Positions 23,714 through 38,254 of a stretch of 64,000 nt of DNA are shown piece by piece (the first letter of the stretch is position 1; every line of letters starts with the position of its first letter). Source of the DNA: Chlorokybus atmophyticus (lineage: Eukaryota > Streptophyta > Chlorokybophyceae > Chlorokybales > Chlorokybaceae); the NCBI GenBank assembly GCA_009103225.1, contig RHPI01000277.1, positions 848,282 to 912,281 on the forward strand. Direction: 5' to 3'. Made by a program: the position numbers and the translations under genes. The notes below the pieces were generated by a model. That model was not told where the DNA came from. It saw only the letters and a list, made by a program, of their open reading frames with translations, and did not search any database.

Positions 23714-23733
23714 TGGTGTTTTAATAAACACCA
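23714..23733 (+). terminator. Perfect hairpin in the histone H4 3' region
   Basis: An 8-bp perfect stem, TGGTGTTT with AAACACCA, encloses a TAAT loop 87 bp after the H4 stop codon. It resembles the histone mRNA 3' stem-loop in position and size, but the stem and loop differ from the classical GGCYCTTTTCAGRGCC. It also contains AATAAA (overlapping loop and right arm), so cleavage/polyadenylation is an alternative reading. Confidence 0.55.
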
Positions 23734-24987
23734 CCCCTCTGTACAGAACCTAGTCACTCTTTCTCCCTCTTTATAACTATGTATTCACTGACTATTGTAC
23801 CTATTCGCAAGGTCGCTAGCTTTGCACAGATTTGCACACCAGTGCTTAGTTTGAGATGGCCTTGGCATGGTTGGCCGCACACCAATATTGTCAACGGTTT
23901 GTGTTGCAGCTGAATTGCCTGACATGGCTTCCAAAAGCCGTTGTCATTGTCGCATTGTTGAACTGCATTGTACAACGATTTGAAGTGGTATCTCGAGGCA
24001 ATTTGGGGGGTGAGAAGTTGTATGAGGCTGAGCTACGAGCACAATTGTGACGCAACTTGTACAAACACAAGAAAGGTTTGGGTAGCAAGCATCCAATGAG
24101 AAGGTGAATGCGACCAGCAGGGTAGTTACAACTAGATTGTGTGCGAAGGTTGTTGCATTCGCGAATGATGTGCTGCCGCACGTAGTTGCATTTGCATTGT
24201 TGTAGCCCTGTTGTTATGACCCCTAGGCAGTGGGTTAGTGTGAGGGTAGCGTGGGTAGCAGTAGGGCCGGTTGATTGTTGTTGCTATCCTATTTCTTTGC
24301 TGCTTACCCTCTCTGAACCTCAACAAGCGCACACATTCATGTCCCATGCGCTCGCATAAGCCAGCATCTCACATGTTCTACCAGACCTTGTATACAAAAT
24401 AGAGATTGAGTGATGAATTTGTTGTTGTTGCCAATTCAAAGCATGCAGGATTGGCACAGTGCCCTCGAAGAAGATAGCATCTCACAACTGTATAGGGCCA
24501 GCTATCGCAACACTTCTGATGTTCAGTTGATTTGTTCCCGGTGTGGTTTGCACGCTGTAATGCCTACAGATTGCATATCTGAAGTAAGTCCAAAAGCAGC
24601 ACGTGCTGCTGCCATATACAAGGGGCTGTCCGATGTGCACGCATCATATGCCTCACCATACCAGTGGTATGATGAGGGATATTGTAATGTATGATACCAC
24701 ACTCAACAATCATGCCATATAATTACACGTGTTTCTACTGGTTCATATTCCGTCTAGATGTCTGTACCTCAACATCACAAGTTTCACCTTGCGCCACCTT
24801 GCAAGCGTAATGTACAGTGGCCAACAGATAGTCAACTACAAAAACAACTAGACCAAGAGCAGCTCCAGGGGCTTAATAAGTACAATCAGCTAGGGGGTCA
24901 CTGAGACTGTCTGGTAGGGTAAAGAACTACAATCACCAGCAAATGGTGTATGCACAAGCAAACGGCGCATGGCTAGCTGTGCTGCAT
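23734..24987. other. Interval between convergent H4 and sphingolipid synthase genes
   Basis: No recognised gene. A plus-strand ORF at 24413-24694 (93 residues; LICSRCGLHAVMPTDC contains one CxxC) has protein-like composition but no family match that I know. Confidence 0.35.
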
Positions 24988-27289
<2,302 letters not shown>

Positions 27290-27430
27290 GGTTATCTCGC
27301 CCGCCACAGCAGATGCATGCTGCCAGACACATCAATAAACATGTGTGCATCACCATTACGACATGCTGAGTAGGTGGACTCTTTCTGAGTTTCAACTGTC
27401 ATAATGTTACCACACTGCGCACGTGCGAAC

Positions 27431-27712
27431 TTACTGGCGGTCTATTTCAATGTAGGTAGCAATGGACGCCAGCAGCGCACTCGATAAACCCTGATGGCCT
27501 GCAACAACAGAGTGATGAGCACCAGATTTGGTCAAAGCGCACATGGTGTCAGTTTGGGCTGGTAAGAGCTCAATGACTGAGCCTTGGTCTGCAATGGTAC
27601 TACCAGAAAAATGACCAATCTGTGCGGCAGACTGTGCGCAAAACCACCTACTGCGCACACAGTCAACGTACAGTAATGGAGAAAATTGAGCAAGCGTTAT
27701 CACACACCACAA
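27431..27712 (-). other. Orphan coding-like segment, possibly a 3' exon
   Basis: A minus-strand frame reading SGAHHSVVAGHQGLSSALLA then SIATYIEIDRQ before TAA looks protein-like but matches nothing I know. The terminal codons overlap a perfect GTAAGT donor, so this may be an internal exon. Joining it to the sphingolipid synthase ATG exon would break the frame at the only nearby acceptor. A second segment, 28078-28225, with LSGLSPRLSETIDVVLCGTH could be an earlier exon of the same gene. Confidence 0.35.
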
Positions 27713-28555
27713 GGAGCAAGCACTATCAGTACCTAGCGAATGAAGTCTGACTGTAAAGCCATGTTATGATATGCATGTGCGTGCACGTGCGCCCGTGTGC
27801 AAGCGTGCACAGGCATGTGTGTAAGTGCGATTACCAAAATGCATGTTTGTGGTGTGCATGGTGTAGTGTAAAAGCAACCACTACAGGACAGGCAGCTGTT
27901 CGCAAGGACACTTGGACTGCCTGTGGAGTATGCCAAACTGCAGGTAGTTGTTTCTGGTCAAGAACGTATAAGTAACACACCGCACGCACCACAGTCCTAG
28001 CCATAACACGGTGACTTTGACACGGATGGCAGTGTGAGCAGCTGTGAATCAAGGAATCTGCTGACATGCAACACTTGTAGCTGCTGAGGAAACGCTCTTG
28101 CTCATGGGTGCCGCACAGGACAACATCTATGGTCTCACTGAGCCTGGGGGACAACCCAGACAGCTGTGTAGGTGCTTCCGAGCTACAGGAGCGAATTGTG
28201 TCAATCTCAAACTTTGCCTTCACTACTGAGTAGGTACCAAGCTAGCAGCGAGTGCAACATGTATGGACACTGGAAGAACCCACCCTCGTTTTTGTTGGCT
28301 CTCATGCACAGGACATGAGCACAACTGAAGCATAGTCTTCTATATGTCGTATGTCACAGTGTGTACATCCACAACTCAACACACCTGACGATACCTTTCC
28401 GCGTCCTGCTGCTCCCGTTCTCCGGAAAGCTCTCTCTAGCTCAGGCCCAAAGCAAAGCTAAGTGCAGTGTCCAGCAGGATCGGCTTCCACCTGTGCCCAA
28501 GCCACAGCGCCAAGCCAGCTGTCGCTACCAAACGCCTCCCGACAGCTTCGTGCAC

Positions 28556-28557
<2 letters not shown>

Positions 28558-28589
<32 letters not shown>
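28558..28589. repeat. (CT)n microsatellite
   Basis: About 32 bp of CT dinucleotides. Confidence 0.95.
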
Positions 28590-28590
<1 letters not shown>

Positions 28591-29683
28591 CTAAAGCGGC
28601 CAAAAATCAGCAGGAAACAGTGCGCGGCGGCGGCGGTGGCAAAGCTGTGCACTTGATTGCTGCCACTAGCCAGTGCCACTGCCGCAAACTTAATCAGAAC
28701 CAATGACCGGAGCGTTTAACGGCTCCGGGCTACAACCGTTTTGTTGCTAACCGGACGGTCTTTTTGGCCCGCAAATCTGGCCTCATACACAATTGCAGTG
28801 CATTGACTACAAGTACATTTTGTCTTATTACAGTGATGTACTTTTAACACTTGCGCCTGCTGTCAAAACAGTGTTCGTTCAACGTGTGCCTCAGCTCCGT
28901 GCCCTTTTCGTCAGCAAGCCGGAGGAAGACTGTACCTGTAACAAAAGTACATTTATACGGTACAGTGCACTTCGCGAATGTACCGCTAACAGATGACACG
29001 GCCGACCAGGGCTCGCCGCAGCATCGCTCTGGTAGTTATACCAGTAGCTGCATGAGTGGCAGTGGACGCACATGCTATCATGACCTCGTCAGTGTCATGA
29101 TGAGTCTGCCGACAAGCAGGTTGTGTGACGTGCACAAGAGTTAGATCTACACGGAGCAGTACACATGCACAGTCTAACCTCAATAAGTGCATATCCGCGA
29201 TTAGCGCATAAATTTGGCCGTCACCAACGTCTGCAGGGGAAACCTTTGCGTTAAGAGCTTATGCATTATCGATAAGTGCATCATGTCAAATGCCTAACCT
29301 TCAGTGCGTGTATGCATTTATCGGGGTACATTGCGCTGAGATTACAGAAAAACTACTGTTCAAGCATATTTTAGTTACGGTTACAGTCGTAACCACGTAA
29401 CTCACGATTAGAGGTACTCATTAACTGCATAAATCATGCACTTAACGCGGGTGCATAGTGTACAATATATAGGATGCAGAGATTGTGGCATGTATCACAA
29501 TGTGAGGCATGCATTGCACACCACACACAACACCACACAACACTTACATTCACCACCGGGTGTATATGCACACGCAGGGATACACACCGTTTTATACATG
29601 CCTTTTGGTGCAAAGTGCAACTTGAAGCATTACGGTCACTGTGCTCGTGGAATTCATCGTATAACGCTTACTGCATAACTTTT

Positions 29684-29741
29684 ATATAATCACGATTGTT
29701 TTTAATTGCATCATTGCAATTAAAAACAATTGTGATTATAT
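29684..29741. repeat. 27-bp inverted repeat with 4-nt loop
   Basis: Left arm 29684-29710 and right arm 29715-29741 are complementary at 26 of 27 positions; the single mismatch would be a G-U pair in one RNA strand. Loop TCAT. AT-rich arms centred on TTTTTAATTGCA. Could be a solo end of a small palindromic element or a short hairpin RNA; no transcript evidence. Confidence 0.9.
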
Positions 29742-29800
29742 CTACAAGCAAAACATCACAATAGATGCCGCGTTGTATGGACGTAAGCATGCTGCCGCAA

Positions 29801-29842
29801 GGATTGGTAATCGCTATGCTAGGATTAGTAATCGCCATGCTA
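29801..29842. repeat. 21-bp tandem duplication
   Basis: Two copies of GGATTGGTAATCGCTATGCT-type sequence, differing at two positions. Confidence 0.85.
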
Positions 29843-30830
29843 GTTATTGTGGACTTGCACCCAATCAGCATGAGGCAAGAACATTCTCAAGAATGCTAAT
29901 GCACGACCCTTATCACGGAATGCCGCTCGTTTTTGCAATCAACTTGTTTAAATCGTGAGATCAAACCGACAAATGCAATGGCAATAACATACACGCATAT
30001 GAACCAATGAGAATGCAATCAACCTCGTATCATGCACATGTACCTGTGTGTATAAAGGCAAAGACTATGGCATGACCATGGACACAGTGCTAACAAGCTC
30101 AACAAGCGAGCAAGTTAATGCACAAGTTGCATAGGTTGCAAGTTTGTTGTAAAACATAGGCAATGCAGAGCAAGTCAAGTGCTGGGCCCCGCAGCAGCAC
30201 GCTCAGCAAGGCAGGAAAGGCAACAGATAGCAACAGCGCCTCACCTGAAGCAACACGCCAAAATGAGCAAGATGCTCAAAGGGGCAACTGGCCACTGCAG
30301 TGTTGAGGGTGTATGTATTCTCCCGTATACATGTTCCAATTTGTGACTAGATGCGGATATGGATACGTTACCCCCCCTCCCTTCTTTCATGTATTACAGC
30401 GAGCAAATTACATCTGTTTGATGTGCGTTCGTGGCATGGTTATCGCGTTCACATGCGCAGTGTCACTTGCAATATCCGTACTACCGGCGCGACCTGCGTG
30501 TATGCGGTGAGAGCCCTTGAACACATGTGCGTTAGTTGTGATGGACGTTGATAGTTTGATGGTGTGGTATACAGATAGCCCACGAACTGACTGCTTCCAT
30601 GCTATGCACTTGTTGTTGTCTAGGCACTGCATATGAGCAAAGTTATGCAACTTGCCCAAACCATGTCCGTTATATAAGGGCCTGCAGCCATTGGCCGGCA
30701 ACAGAGCATTAGGCCAAGCCAAACATGACACCGAAGGGCATCATGTCTGAGTGAGCCTGCTCCGAGCGTTTTCCCCGTCTTCAAGGCGGCGACCGGTCTG
30801 TGTAACAACGTTACACAAAGTGTTCGTTAC

Positions 30831-33430
30831 CTATTTGCCAAACATGGACCCCAAGAAGCCCTTCTTCTCATGCGGCTCGTCCTTGAACTCCACACCAAGC
30901 TCAATCAGCTTCTTAAACGCCTGTCGTGAATGCCAGACATTGACGCGTTTTGTCACTGATTGGTAACCAGAAAGCAAGTGTCACCGATTAGTAACCATAA
31001 AGCAAGTGTCACCGACCTTGGCAAAGTCCTCAAAGTACTTGTCTTGGTCTGCAGCGTACAGATCAGTCCACTTGCGGAAGGAAGGATCCCAAATGAGCTC
31101 CATGTCGGTTGGCAGCATCATGAGCTCACCGGTGGGGTCCTGTGGCACAAAGCACACGTACATTAACGAGAGCTTGTGAGTAACTTTCCTCCATAGGACT
31201 GCGTCGCATGTTCATCTTGCAAGAGATACCTCATATTGCAGAGGTCCGTTCCACTTCTTCTTGGACCATTTGTTAGTGGTCAGCTGAACGTAGTACTGCA
31301 AAGGCAAAACCCAAAGCACATGGAATGAGCTGAGAAGATTGTCAAAAATGATGACTATGATTATCAAAGTGTACTTGCTGCTGCATGCTGCACAAATGTG
31401 TGATAAAGTGCTGCGGCTGCTATGCTCATTGTCACACATTGAGAGTTGTTTGCATACGCTGCACTGACCTCGTTTGAGAAAGTGGTGGGACTGTTTGTCC
31501 ATGGACCCTTATACCCACTGTTCAAAGACAACATGTTAGAGTGCCCTGTGTACACAGAAACAGTGCATAAAGTAAAAGTAGCATAGAACAAGGTGTGAAG
31601 GGGATATAATGATATGATTCCAGCAAACATGCCTGTTCTGTGGATGGCAGCGTCCGAGAGCATGGGCGCCACAAAGCGCAACAATCTCCTGCAAGACAAG
31701 GCTGGCGTGAACATGTTTCGGGGGTGAACCAGGCACTGTTTGAACTCTTGCTAGGAGAGGTGGTGTTGTCAGCTAGCCAAACCAACCTGATCGTTAAAAC
31801 CCATGCGGTAAAATATCTCGCGGATGTGGTTGCGGTCTTTTGAAGCATCTGGGAGGCGGCCGTCCGGAGGGGTATCGCTGGCATCGGGCTTGTCACGACG
31901 TCCGGGTCTCCAATCAATGTGCGGGCCTCCTACATAAACGCATACAACCAACCATGGCGCACAAGCCGCAACCATTGGGTGAGTTTTTACAGCAATACCA
32001 CACACGTATACACGCACTCGTTTGTGCATGCACATACGGCCATGTGCATGCCCACGCACGCATAATATGCACACCCAACTCCACACCCTTGTCACCCAGG
32101 TTCACACCCCATCCACGCCCAAACGCACACACTGCGCCCCACACACACGCCTGCAACAGCAAGTGCGCACGCACACCCACAGGAAAAAGAACCAAGCAAA
32201 CAAATACAACCAACACTGACAAACACACTTGGTGCCTAGTGTGCTGCTTGGCACACACTTACAAACACACTCTTCTTTATGCTTTATGCATGCATGATGA
32301 ATGATTGACTCTATGCTTAATGCATGCATGCTGCATTGCACCAGAAGAACACAAACTTTTAAGAAACTCTTACCCATCTCCTCGATGGCCACACACCCTG
32401 CAAAGCAACAAGTGGCTCATTGGTCCTCTACCCTGCAACTTCAGCAGCAGTGCATTCACAGGCCGATTGCAATTAGTACCTGCAAGAGTCCACAAGTCCG
32501 CATAGGTAATGTTTGGATGCTTCTTGGCAACTTCTTCTAGGCGCAGGCGTGCATTGTCAAGGCCGCGGTTGGCAGCGTGTCCTACAAGACACATGTATTA
32601 TTGGTGAAAAAATCATGCGCAGCGCCATTACCTGCCTTTTACAGGCACAGCATGGCCACATGTAATGCTCAAATGGTAGTACCAGATTCCGGCATGAATC
32701 GCATGGTTGCGCCGTCGCTGCCACCCTTGTTTGAAGCCTTGTCGTACGTGCCCGAACAATGCCATGCCAGGCGAACAACAACTGATGGACAGAAATGAAG
32801 TATGATGTCAGTTGCGCATGCAACACCTGATGCTGAAGCATGCGCATCCCCACACATGGCAACGTATAGCCATGAAAGGAATCGTCAGCAAACCTGCACT
32901 GACCAGGCCCAAAGCTGCCATCATCATAGTTGTAGTCTTCCAGCACCGCTTCAATGTCCTTTCGGACCTGCAAGCCATATACCCATTCAAAGAATGCAAC
33001 GCCAACATCTGTGTTCAATATGCAAGTTCAGTCTGGTAGAAAGTACGACAAGAGCACAGCAGCGCCTGTCACGTAGGCACATACTCGCCCAGCACCTGCT
33101 GATAGTCAACTTTCGGCGGCTCCTTGGCATGCACGTATGAGGCAGTGCCAGCGCCTAAGGCGGCAACCGCAAAGCCGGCAGTCACATACTGCAGCACATT
33201 GCTTTGCTCACGAGTCTGCGCTGGAATGGTGGCAAGCGCACGCGCATGCGCACCTGTAATCAATGACAAGCGAGAAGAGCAGCTGAGATCCAACCGACCA
33301 TCTACCAAGTTAGTGTCACTCTACACAGAGGCTGCTGTATGAATACACCTGCTGCGCAAAGAATGCTGCCACGGCGCAACACTGAAGTTGATGTGCGCGC
33401 AGCACGCAGAAGAGCTATGCGAGACGCCAT
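30831..33430 (-). CDS. CCP1: Cytochrome c peroxidase, mitochondrial, twelve exons
   Basis: Class I haem peroxidase that reduces hydrogen peroxide with cytochrome c. Exons 33349-33430, 33081-33253, 32904-32967, 32683-32781, 32480-32581, 32374-32397, 31787-31929, 31633-31688, 31469-31517, 31230-31295, 31017-31139 and 30831-30920 give 356 residues. The presequence is Arg-rich ([20 protein letters not shown]), followed by a hydrophobic segment ([19 protein letters not shown]), as in yeast CCP. Active site: distal Arg/Trp/His in [15 protein letters not shown], proximal His in [15 protein letters not shown], the Trp in [16 protein letters not shown], and the partner Asp in [16 protein letters not shown]. 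The Trp plus MMLPTD pattern favours CCP over ascorbate peroxidase, though hybrid activity is possible. One exon is 24 nt, and one intron (31518-31632) appears to be GC-AG. Confidence 0.95.
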
Positions 33431-34126
33431 AGTGCTGCCTCAGCAGCGCCCTGAAGCAGCACGCCAAACTTGAGGTTCTTCACAAGTGGCATTGACTCAC
33501 CTCGATCGCAACATGCAACAAGGCATGTAGCATGCAGCAGTCTGCTACATGCCCTGCATATGGCACGAAGACGGCAGTTCTTGGAGCACACGCACAAAAC
33601 CTCAGTCCGCCGCATTCGGGCATGCCACTGTAGCTGAACAATTGCCTCTCTTTTGCGCTACAACCGCGACAGAGCATGTGCGTAAACACCCCACGGCAGC
33701 ACACGCAAGCAGCCTACCAGATCCCAGAGAGCATGCATGTGCTTGTAGAAGCTGTTACAGCTGTGAGCCACTAACAAGCGTGCCTCATGCACCAAGCAGG
33801 TAGTTAGCAGGGCTGCATGCGGCAAGAGCAAAGAGTGCGCAGCATACAACTTCCAGCGAAGCAAACAGCGTGTCACACAGATAAAAAGTATGCAATGCAC
33901 CTCAGCAAGCCGCCGCCGCCGCTGACGCCGACGACGCCACCACCACGTGGCACAGGCAACCTGAGTTACTGTGGCACTGACAATGACTTCAATCTGCAAC
34001 GGTGTAAACAACGCTGGCAACAACGCAACTCTGAGCCGAAATATCGCGACAACACCATCGATAACGCTGGCGAGGCGAAATTAGGGTTTGGTCAGCAAAG
34101 GTGAAAAGGTGAAAACTAGTTCAGAT
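33431..34126. promoter_or_regulatory. Shared upstream region of cytochrome c peroxidase and coiled-coil gene
   Basis: About 700 bp between divergent starts. A telo-box-like TTAGGGTTT at 34081-34089 lies 38 bp before the plus-strand ATG, almost the same spacing as at the SPF30-like gene. No TATA element is obvious. Confidence 0.45.
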
Positions 34127-37100
34127 ATGGTTAACTTCGCTGCAGGGCGCCACGTGGCACGTATGGAGGGGGGCGCGGCGGCGGCGGCGGCGAGCACGCC
34201 TGCGCCCGCCTTACCAATGTTTAGTCCTGAGCGATCATTGAGCTTTGACACTCCGCGAGCGCTGGTGAGCAATTCACTTATGCATTTGTTTGGGACCACA
34301 ACCTAATGCTACACAGTGGCTGCTGAACAGTGCACGAACGCAACATAGTGCGGAACTGGCGTCGCAGTACTCGTGTTGCACAACATTGCTGTGATATTAA
34401 TCATATGACAGAGTGTGACCTCATGCCAACACATAGCACGCTGCATTGTGCATACTAGAATCTAGTTCTTGGTTGGTTTGTCTTCTTTTGGTTTCAATTC
34501 ATCGCTGCTCAGGACGAGTAGCACAACACATAGTTGTTTACTGTATGTTGAACGAACTGTAGCCATCCATAGTGTGATAGTACTTGTGTTCCCTATGAGC
34601 TACGTGTCAGCGGTTTCCAAACTGCCCTCCTTATGTGCCAGTTAGGGAGTGTTGCCTTAGGGTCAGGCTTCTTGGCGGAATGCTGGTAAGGCGGTCTTCA
34701 GCTGTCACTAGGCAAACTGCTGCTTACTCAATGGGGCAGCAAGTGGTTACTCAATTGGGCAGCAAGTGGTGTTGCGGACTTGATGACGAGACTGTCAGTT
34801 ACATGCAGCTTTAAAAGCTCTGCGTTACTGCGCTACTGCGTTGTGCGGCAATTGAGATGCAGTATTCACTTTCTATGCATATGACTGCAAAGCCAAGGCT
34901 TGGAACCATCCATGCTGTCAGCTACTTGCCAAGTGTCGCACTATCTGCATAGCATTGCCGGCGCGGTAGCAAGCTGTTGGTTGCTGTGTACTCCCCGGAC
35001 TATTTCGCTCATCCACTTGCAAGCAATGCAATGTGTGTCAAGCATACTTCACTGCTTCTCAAACTGCATAGCTTAAGTCCTCACTACCCCGTTAGGACTT
35101 AAGGCCTTAAGCAGTAAGTTTTGAGGCGGATGTCCACTCTCGGCTCTTCTTGAACACCAGTACCACTATGTGATACACATAACACTTCACACTTTTGCGT
35201 GTTCTTGCGGTGTACCGTTGTGGAATACTGAGTGTTTCTGTACTTTACGCTGTCGTTTTACGGGACTCAATTATACTTGTACTGATATGTAATTCCCTTC
35301 CAACTTATTCATACTCCAGGCCGCGCGTGCAGAGGAAGAGTTGATACACAAAACGGGAGAGAGCATCACCGGCATTGCTATCACTGAGAAGGTGAGCAGG
35401 CCATCAACTGCAAACTACTTGGGTTCGCTGATTAGCATTGTTTAACACTGAGCTGTGCTTGATTTATACTATGAGTACAACAGGCCATAGCAGCAAAGGA
35501 GGAGCAGCTGAGGCGATTTATACGCGAAAGGTATACGACCATACAGGAGGTTGAAAAGGAGCTTGGAGCTCTTCGGCTAGAAGTAAAGCTCACTGCTGGA
35601 CCAAAGAAGCATGGTATGCACCTGCGATGTCGGGTTGTTGGATGTCAGTGTTAGTCTCGCAAACAGCAGGCGTTGGTTGTTTGCAGCGTTGGAACATTTG
35701 CGAAAACGCATCGAGTCGCAAAATGAGAAGCTGTTGGCTGCCAGAATGCGGCACATCGCCCTCAGCAAGGTTCTTCTGTTACCCCACAGAATACTTATCT
35801 ACAAATAATTGCGGACATGCTTAGTACTGTTTATGACCCTAGTGAGTCTTATGGTTTTCACTTATGCAGCATTATTGTGTATTGAGTTGTTTCCATAGTG
35901 GGCATGAGGAGGAGACTGCTTGTGGCTGATTAACAATCCTATCTTCACTTGCCTGTAACCTGCCTGTGAGAGCTTATGTACTTCTCCTTGCAGGAACTCA
36001 AGGCTGTAGCAGAAGTTATGGAGAGGGAAGAGGCCATCAAGTCGAGATTATGCAGTGATCTGACGTTGCTTGTAAGCTTGCATTTTGTACTTCCAGGTGA
36101 TGAACGGTTACTTCATCACAATGCTATTGTTCTGACATGTATGGTTTGTGCACAGGTGCAGCAGACAGCGCACGCACAGTATTCAAGGCTTGAAGAGTTG
36201 ACTGAAAGGCTGGACCGCATGCTCCATCACCAACAGGGGAGCTCAAGCGCCAGTGCACAAAGAGAAGGCAGGCCTTCTACATCACAAAGGTTTGTGCCAC
36301 GCACCTGTGTTGCACATACAGGGCTGATACCTAGCTTTTATACATGCAGTATAGTTGGCATCACCGCATGCACGCCTCTTGTGAAGGTAGATTAATGTCG
36401 CTTGCTTTCAGGTCATAGTAGCAACCGTATTCACAAACACCATTCCCCATGTCACTCGCGCAGCAAGCTGACTGCTCACAGCAGTGTGATATGGTGTTTT
36501 TAGGGCAGGTAGCAGACCGAGTAGCAGCGGTTCAGAACAGTCGCAGCCACCTTTGCCAGCATCCGGCCCCAGCCCAGACAGCAATGGCAAGCAACAGTCC
36601 GGCAGTGCCGTGCGCGCAATGGATGCACGCGAGATGCAGGAGCAGGGCAGGCTGAGAGTCTCTCCCAGTGCTGTAGCCGGCGGGTACCAACCAGTGCCCA
36701 CCTCTTCAGGTGCGACATAAATCATCGTACATGGTGTTGCTATTATGGTGGTGCTGGTGCGCGTGATGTTGACGACGACAGTAATCATGATGACGACAAT
36801 GATGACATGCTGATCATGATTGCGATCGTGATAGTGCTTTCACTTCAGTCATGAACGGGGACCTTCGCAGCATTGTTTTGCATGTGTCACGTGCAAGTTG
36901 TGTACCCGGCACGCACTTGTTGCGCGCACATGGCTGTGACTGTTGCACCTCTTGCCAGATGTCAAGTGGAAAGACAGTGCAGCGTTTTCTTTGATAGTTT
37001 TAGGTAGGATTGCATGCAGACTTCATGTCATTACATGCCTATGCAGTAAGGTTCTCACCAGAGCGTGTATGTTTTAGGGCAACCAGCAGCTGAGGCTCAA

Positions 37101-37448
37101 CCAGATATGAAAGGTAAAGCATCAAACCGTTGGACACATGCCTGCAGCGATACTTGCATTCGCAACCAGCTACCTGAGTCCATAAATGCATTGTCAACTG
37201 CAGGTGGTGCAACCTCTTCCATCAAGATTGACGACAGGACGGGGATGCCGGTGTTGGCACCAATAGCTACGGGACGGCCAGTTGCAAACCAGAACAACAA
37301 TGTGAAGCGGCAGACCTCGATTGGTCGAGGGTCGAGTAACAGGATTATCACAAGCGCTGGTCGCCGTCTTGTCACAGAAGCACAGGCCGTCCCGGGACAG
37401 CCACAGGCTGCGTGGACAGGGAGCGGCTTTGATGATGGCGCCAGCTGA
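34127..37448 (+). CDS. Unrecognised coiled-coil protein, nine exons
   Basis: Nine exons (34127-34264, 35320-35391, 35484-35613, 35687-35769, 35994-36071, 36156-36289, 36504-36709, 37078-37113, 37204-37448) join with consistent phases into 373 residues; all borders are GT-AG. Layout: Ala-rich N terminus with SPERSLSFDTPRAL, a long charged helix from about residue 47 to 200 (for example EEQLRRFIRERYTTIQEVEK, ALEHLRKRIESQNEKLLAAR, ELKAVAEVMEREEAIKSRL, LEELTERLDRML) with heptad-like spacing, then a Ser/Pro/Gln-rich disordered C-terminal half. I do not recognise the family; a structural or scaffold role is only a guess. One exon is 36 nt. The ATG at 34163 is an alternative start. Confidence 0.7.
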
Positions 37449-38254
37449 CATTCTCACTCACTGAGCCACGTTGTGATGCAGGCCATTGAGGGGTTGAATT
37501 GCTACTCCTCAGTGACAGCCTGCAGCACGCAACTCATGGATATACATGCTGTCCCACCACTGCAGTGCCGTGCTTTCATGCTGTCGGTGATTTGTTGTCA
37601 AAGCGCTGTGACTGATACCGAAAGTAGTTGTGACAGGTGTTAGGCATGCGAATAGTATCAGATCTGCAGATGCGATAACTGTGAGACTTGCATGACGATA
37701 AATTGCGCACGCACTTGACACAGCGCAGGTTGCACTCTGACTGCATACAGATCCATCTGCAGCTACGCAGGCAGCTCACATGGCATAATTGAGATATGAC
37801 ATTGGCAATAGACAAAGCACCTGGGTGTCAATAGCAGTTACTGACTGAAGTGCTGCTGGGTTGACCGTAAGCCCCTGTCCCACTTCCACTGGCTACATGA
37901 CAGTGTGCTGGGATGAGGTGCTGTATGATATCAGCAGTCGCAATGCATGCCAAGCAAGAAGCCCAAAACTGGCCAACTTGCTCATCTAGCAAAGAGACAG
38001 CATTTCTACAAACTGGGTCTTATGTACACAATTAGGTGAGTACATGGCACTCGAGAGAAACCAATATGTCGCTTACTGGTCCAACTAAAGATGTGTGTAC
38101 AAAGTAAGTTTATGTACACAACTTATTCAACAATGCACTACCCTGCACAGCAGCTGGCCAGATGCCCGTCTGGCTTGCAGATCAACAGCTGGTTCTGAGG
38201 AGATTATTTGATTCCATGCCGCATCCTGAGAGTACTTGGGCAGTACGGCTGTTG
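37449..38254. other. Convergent interval between coiled-coil and F-box/LRR genes
   Basis: No gene seen; presumably the two 3' untranslated regions. Confidence 0.4.

Larger units (their letters stand above)
28590..30830. other. Gene-free interval
   Basis: No gene recognised on either strand. It contains the hairpin at 29684 and a 21-bp duplication at 29801. The rightmost part is presumably the 3' region of the cytochrome c peroxidase gene. Confidence 0.45.

Noticed and set aside
30831-33430. Ascorbate peroxidase
   Set aside because: The fold is shared, but the mitochondrial presequence plus hydrophobic segment and the GRLPDASKD...GFNDQ and NSGYKGPW stretches match cytochrome c peroxidase better.
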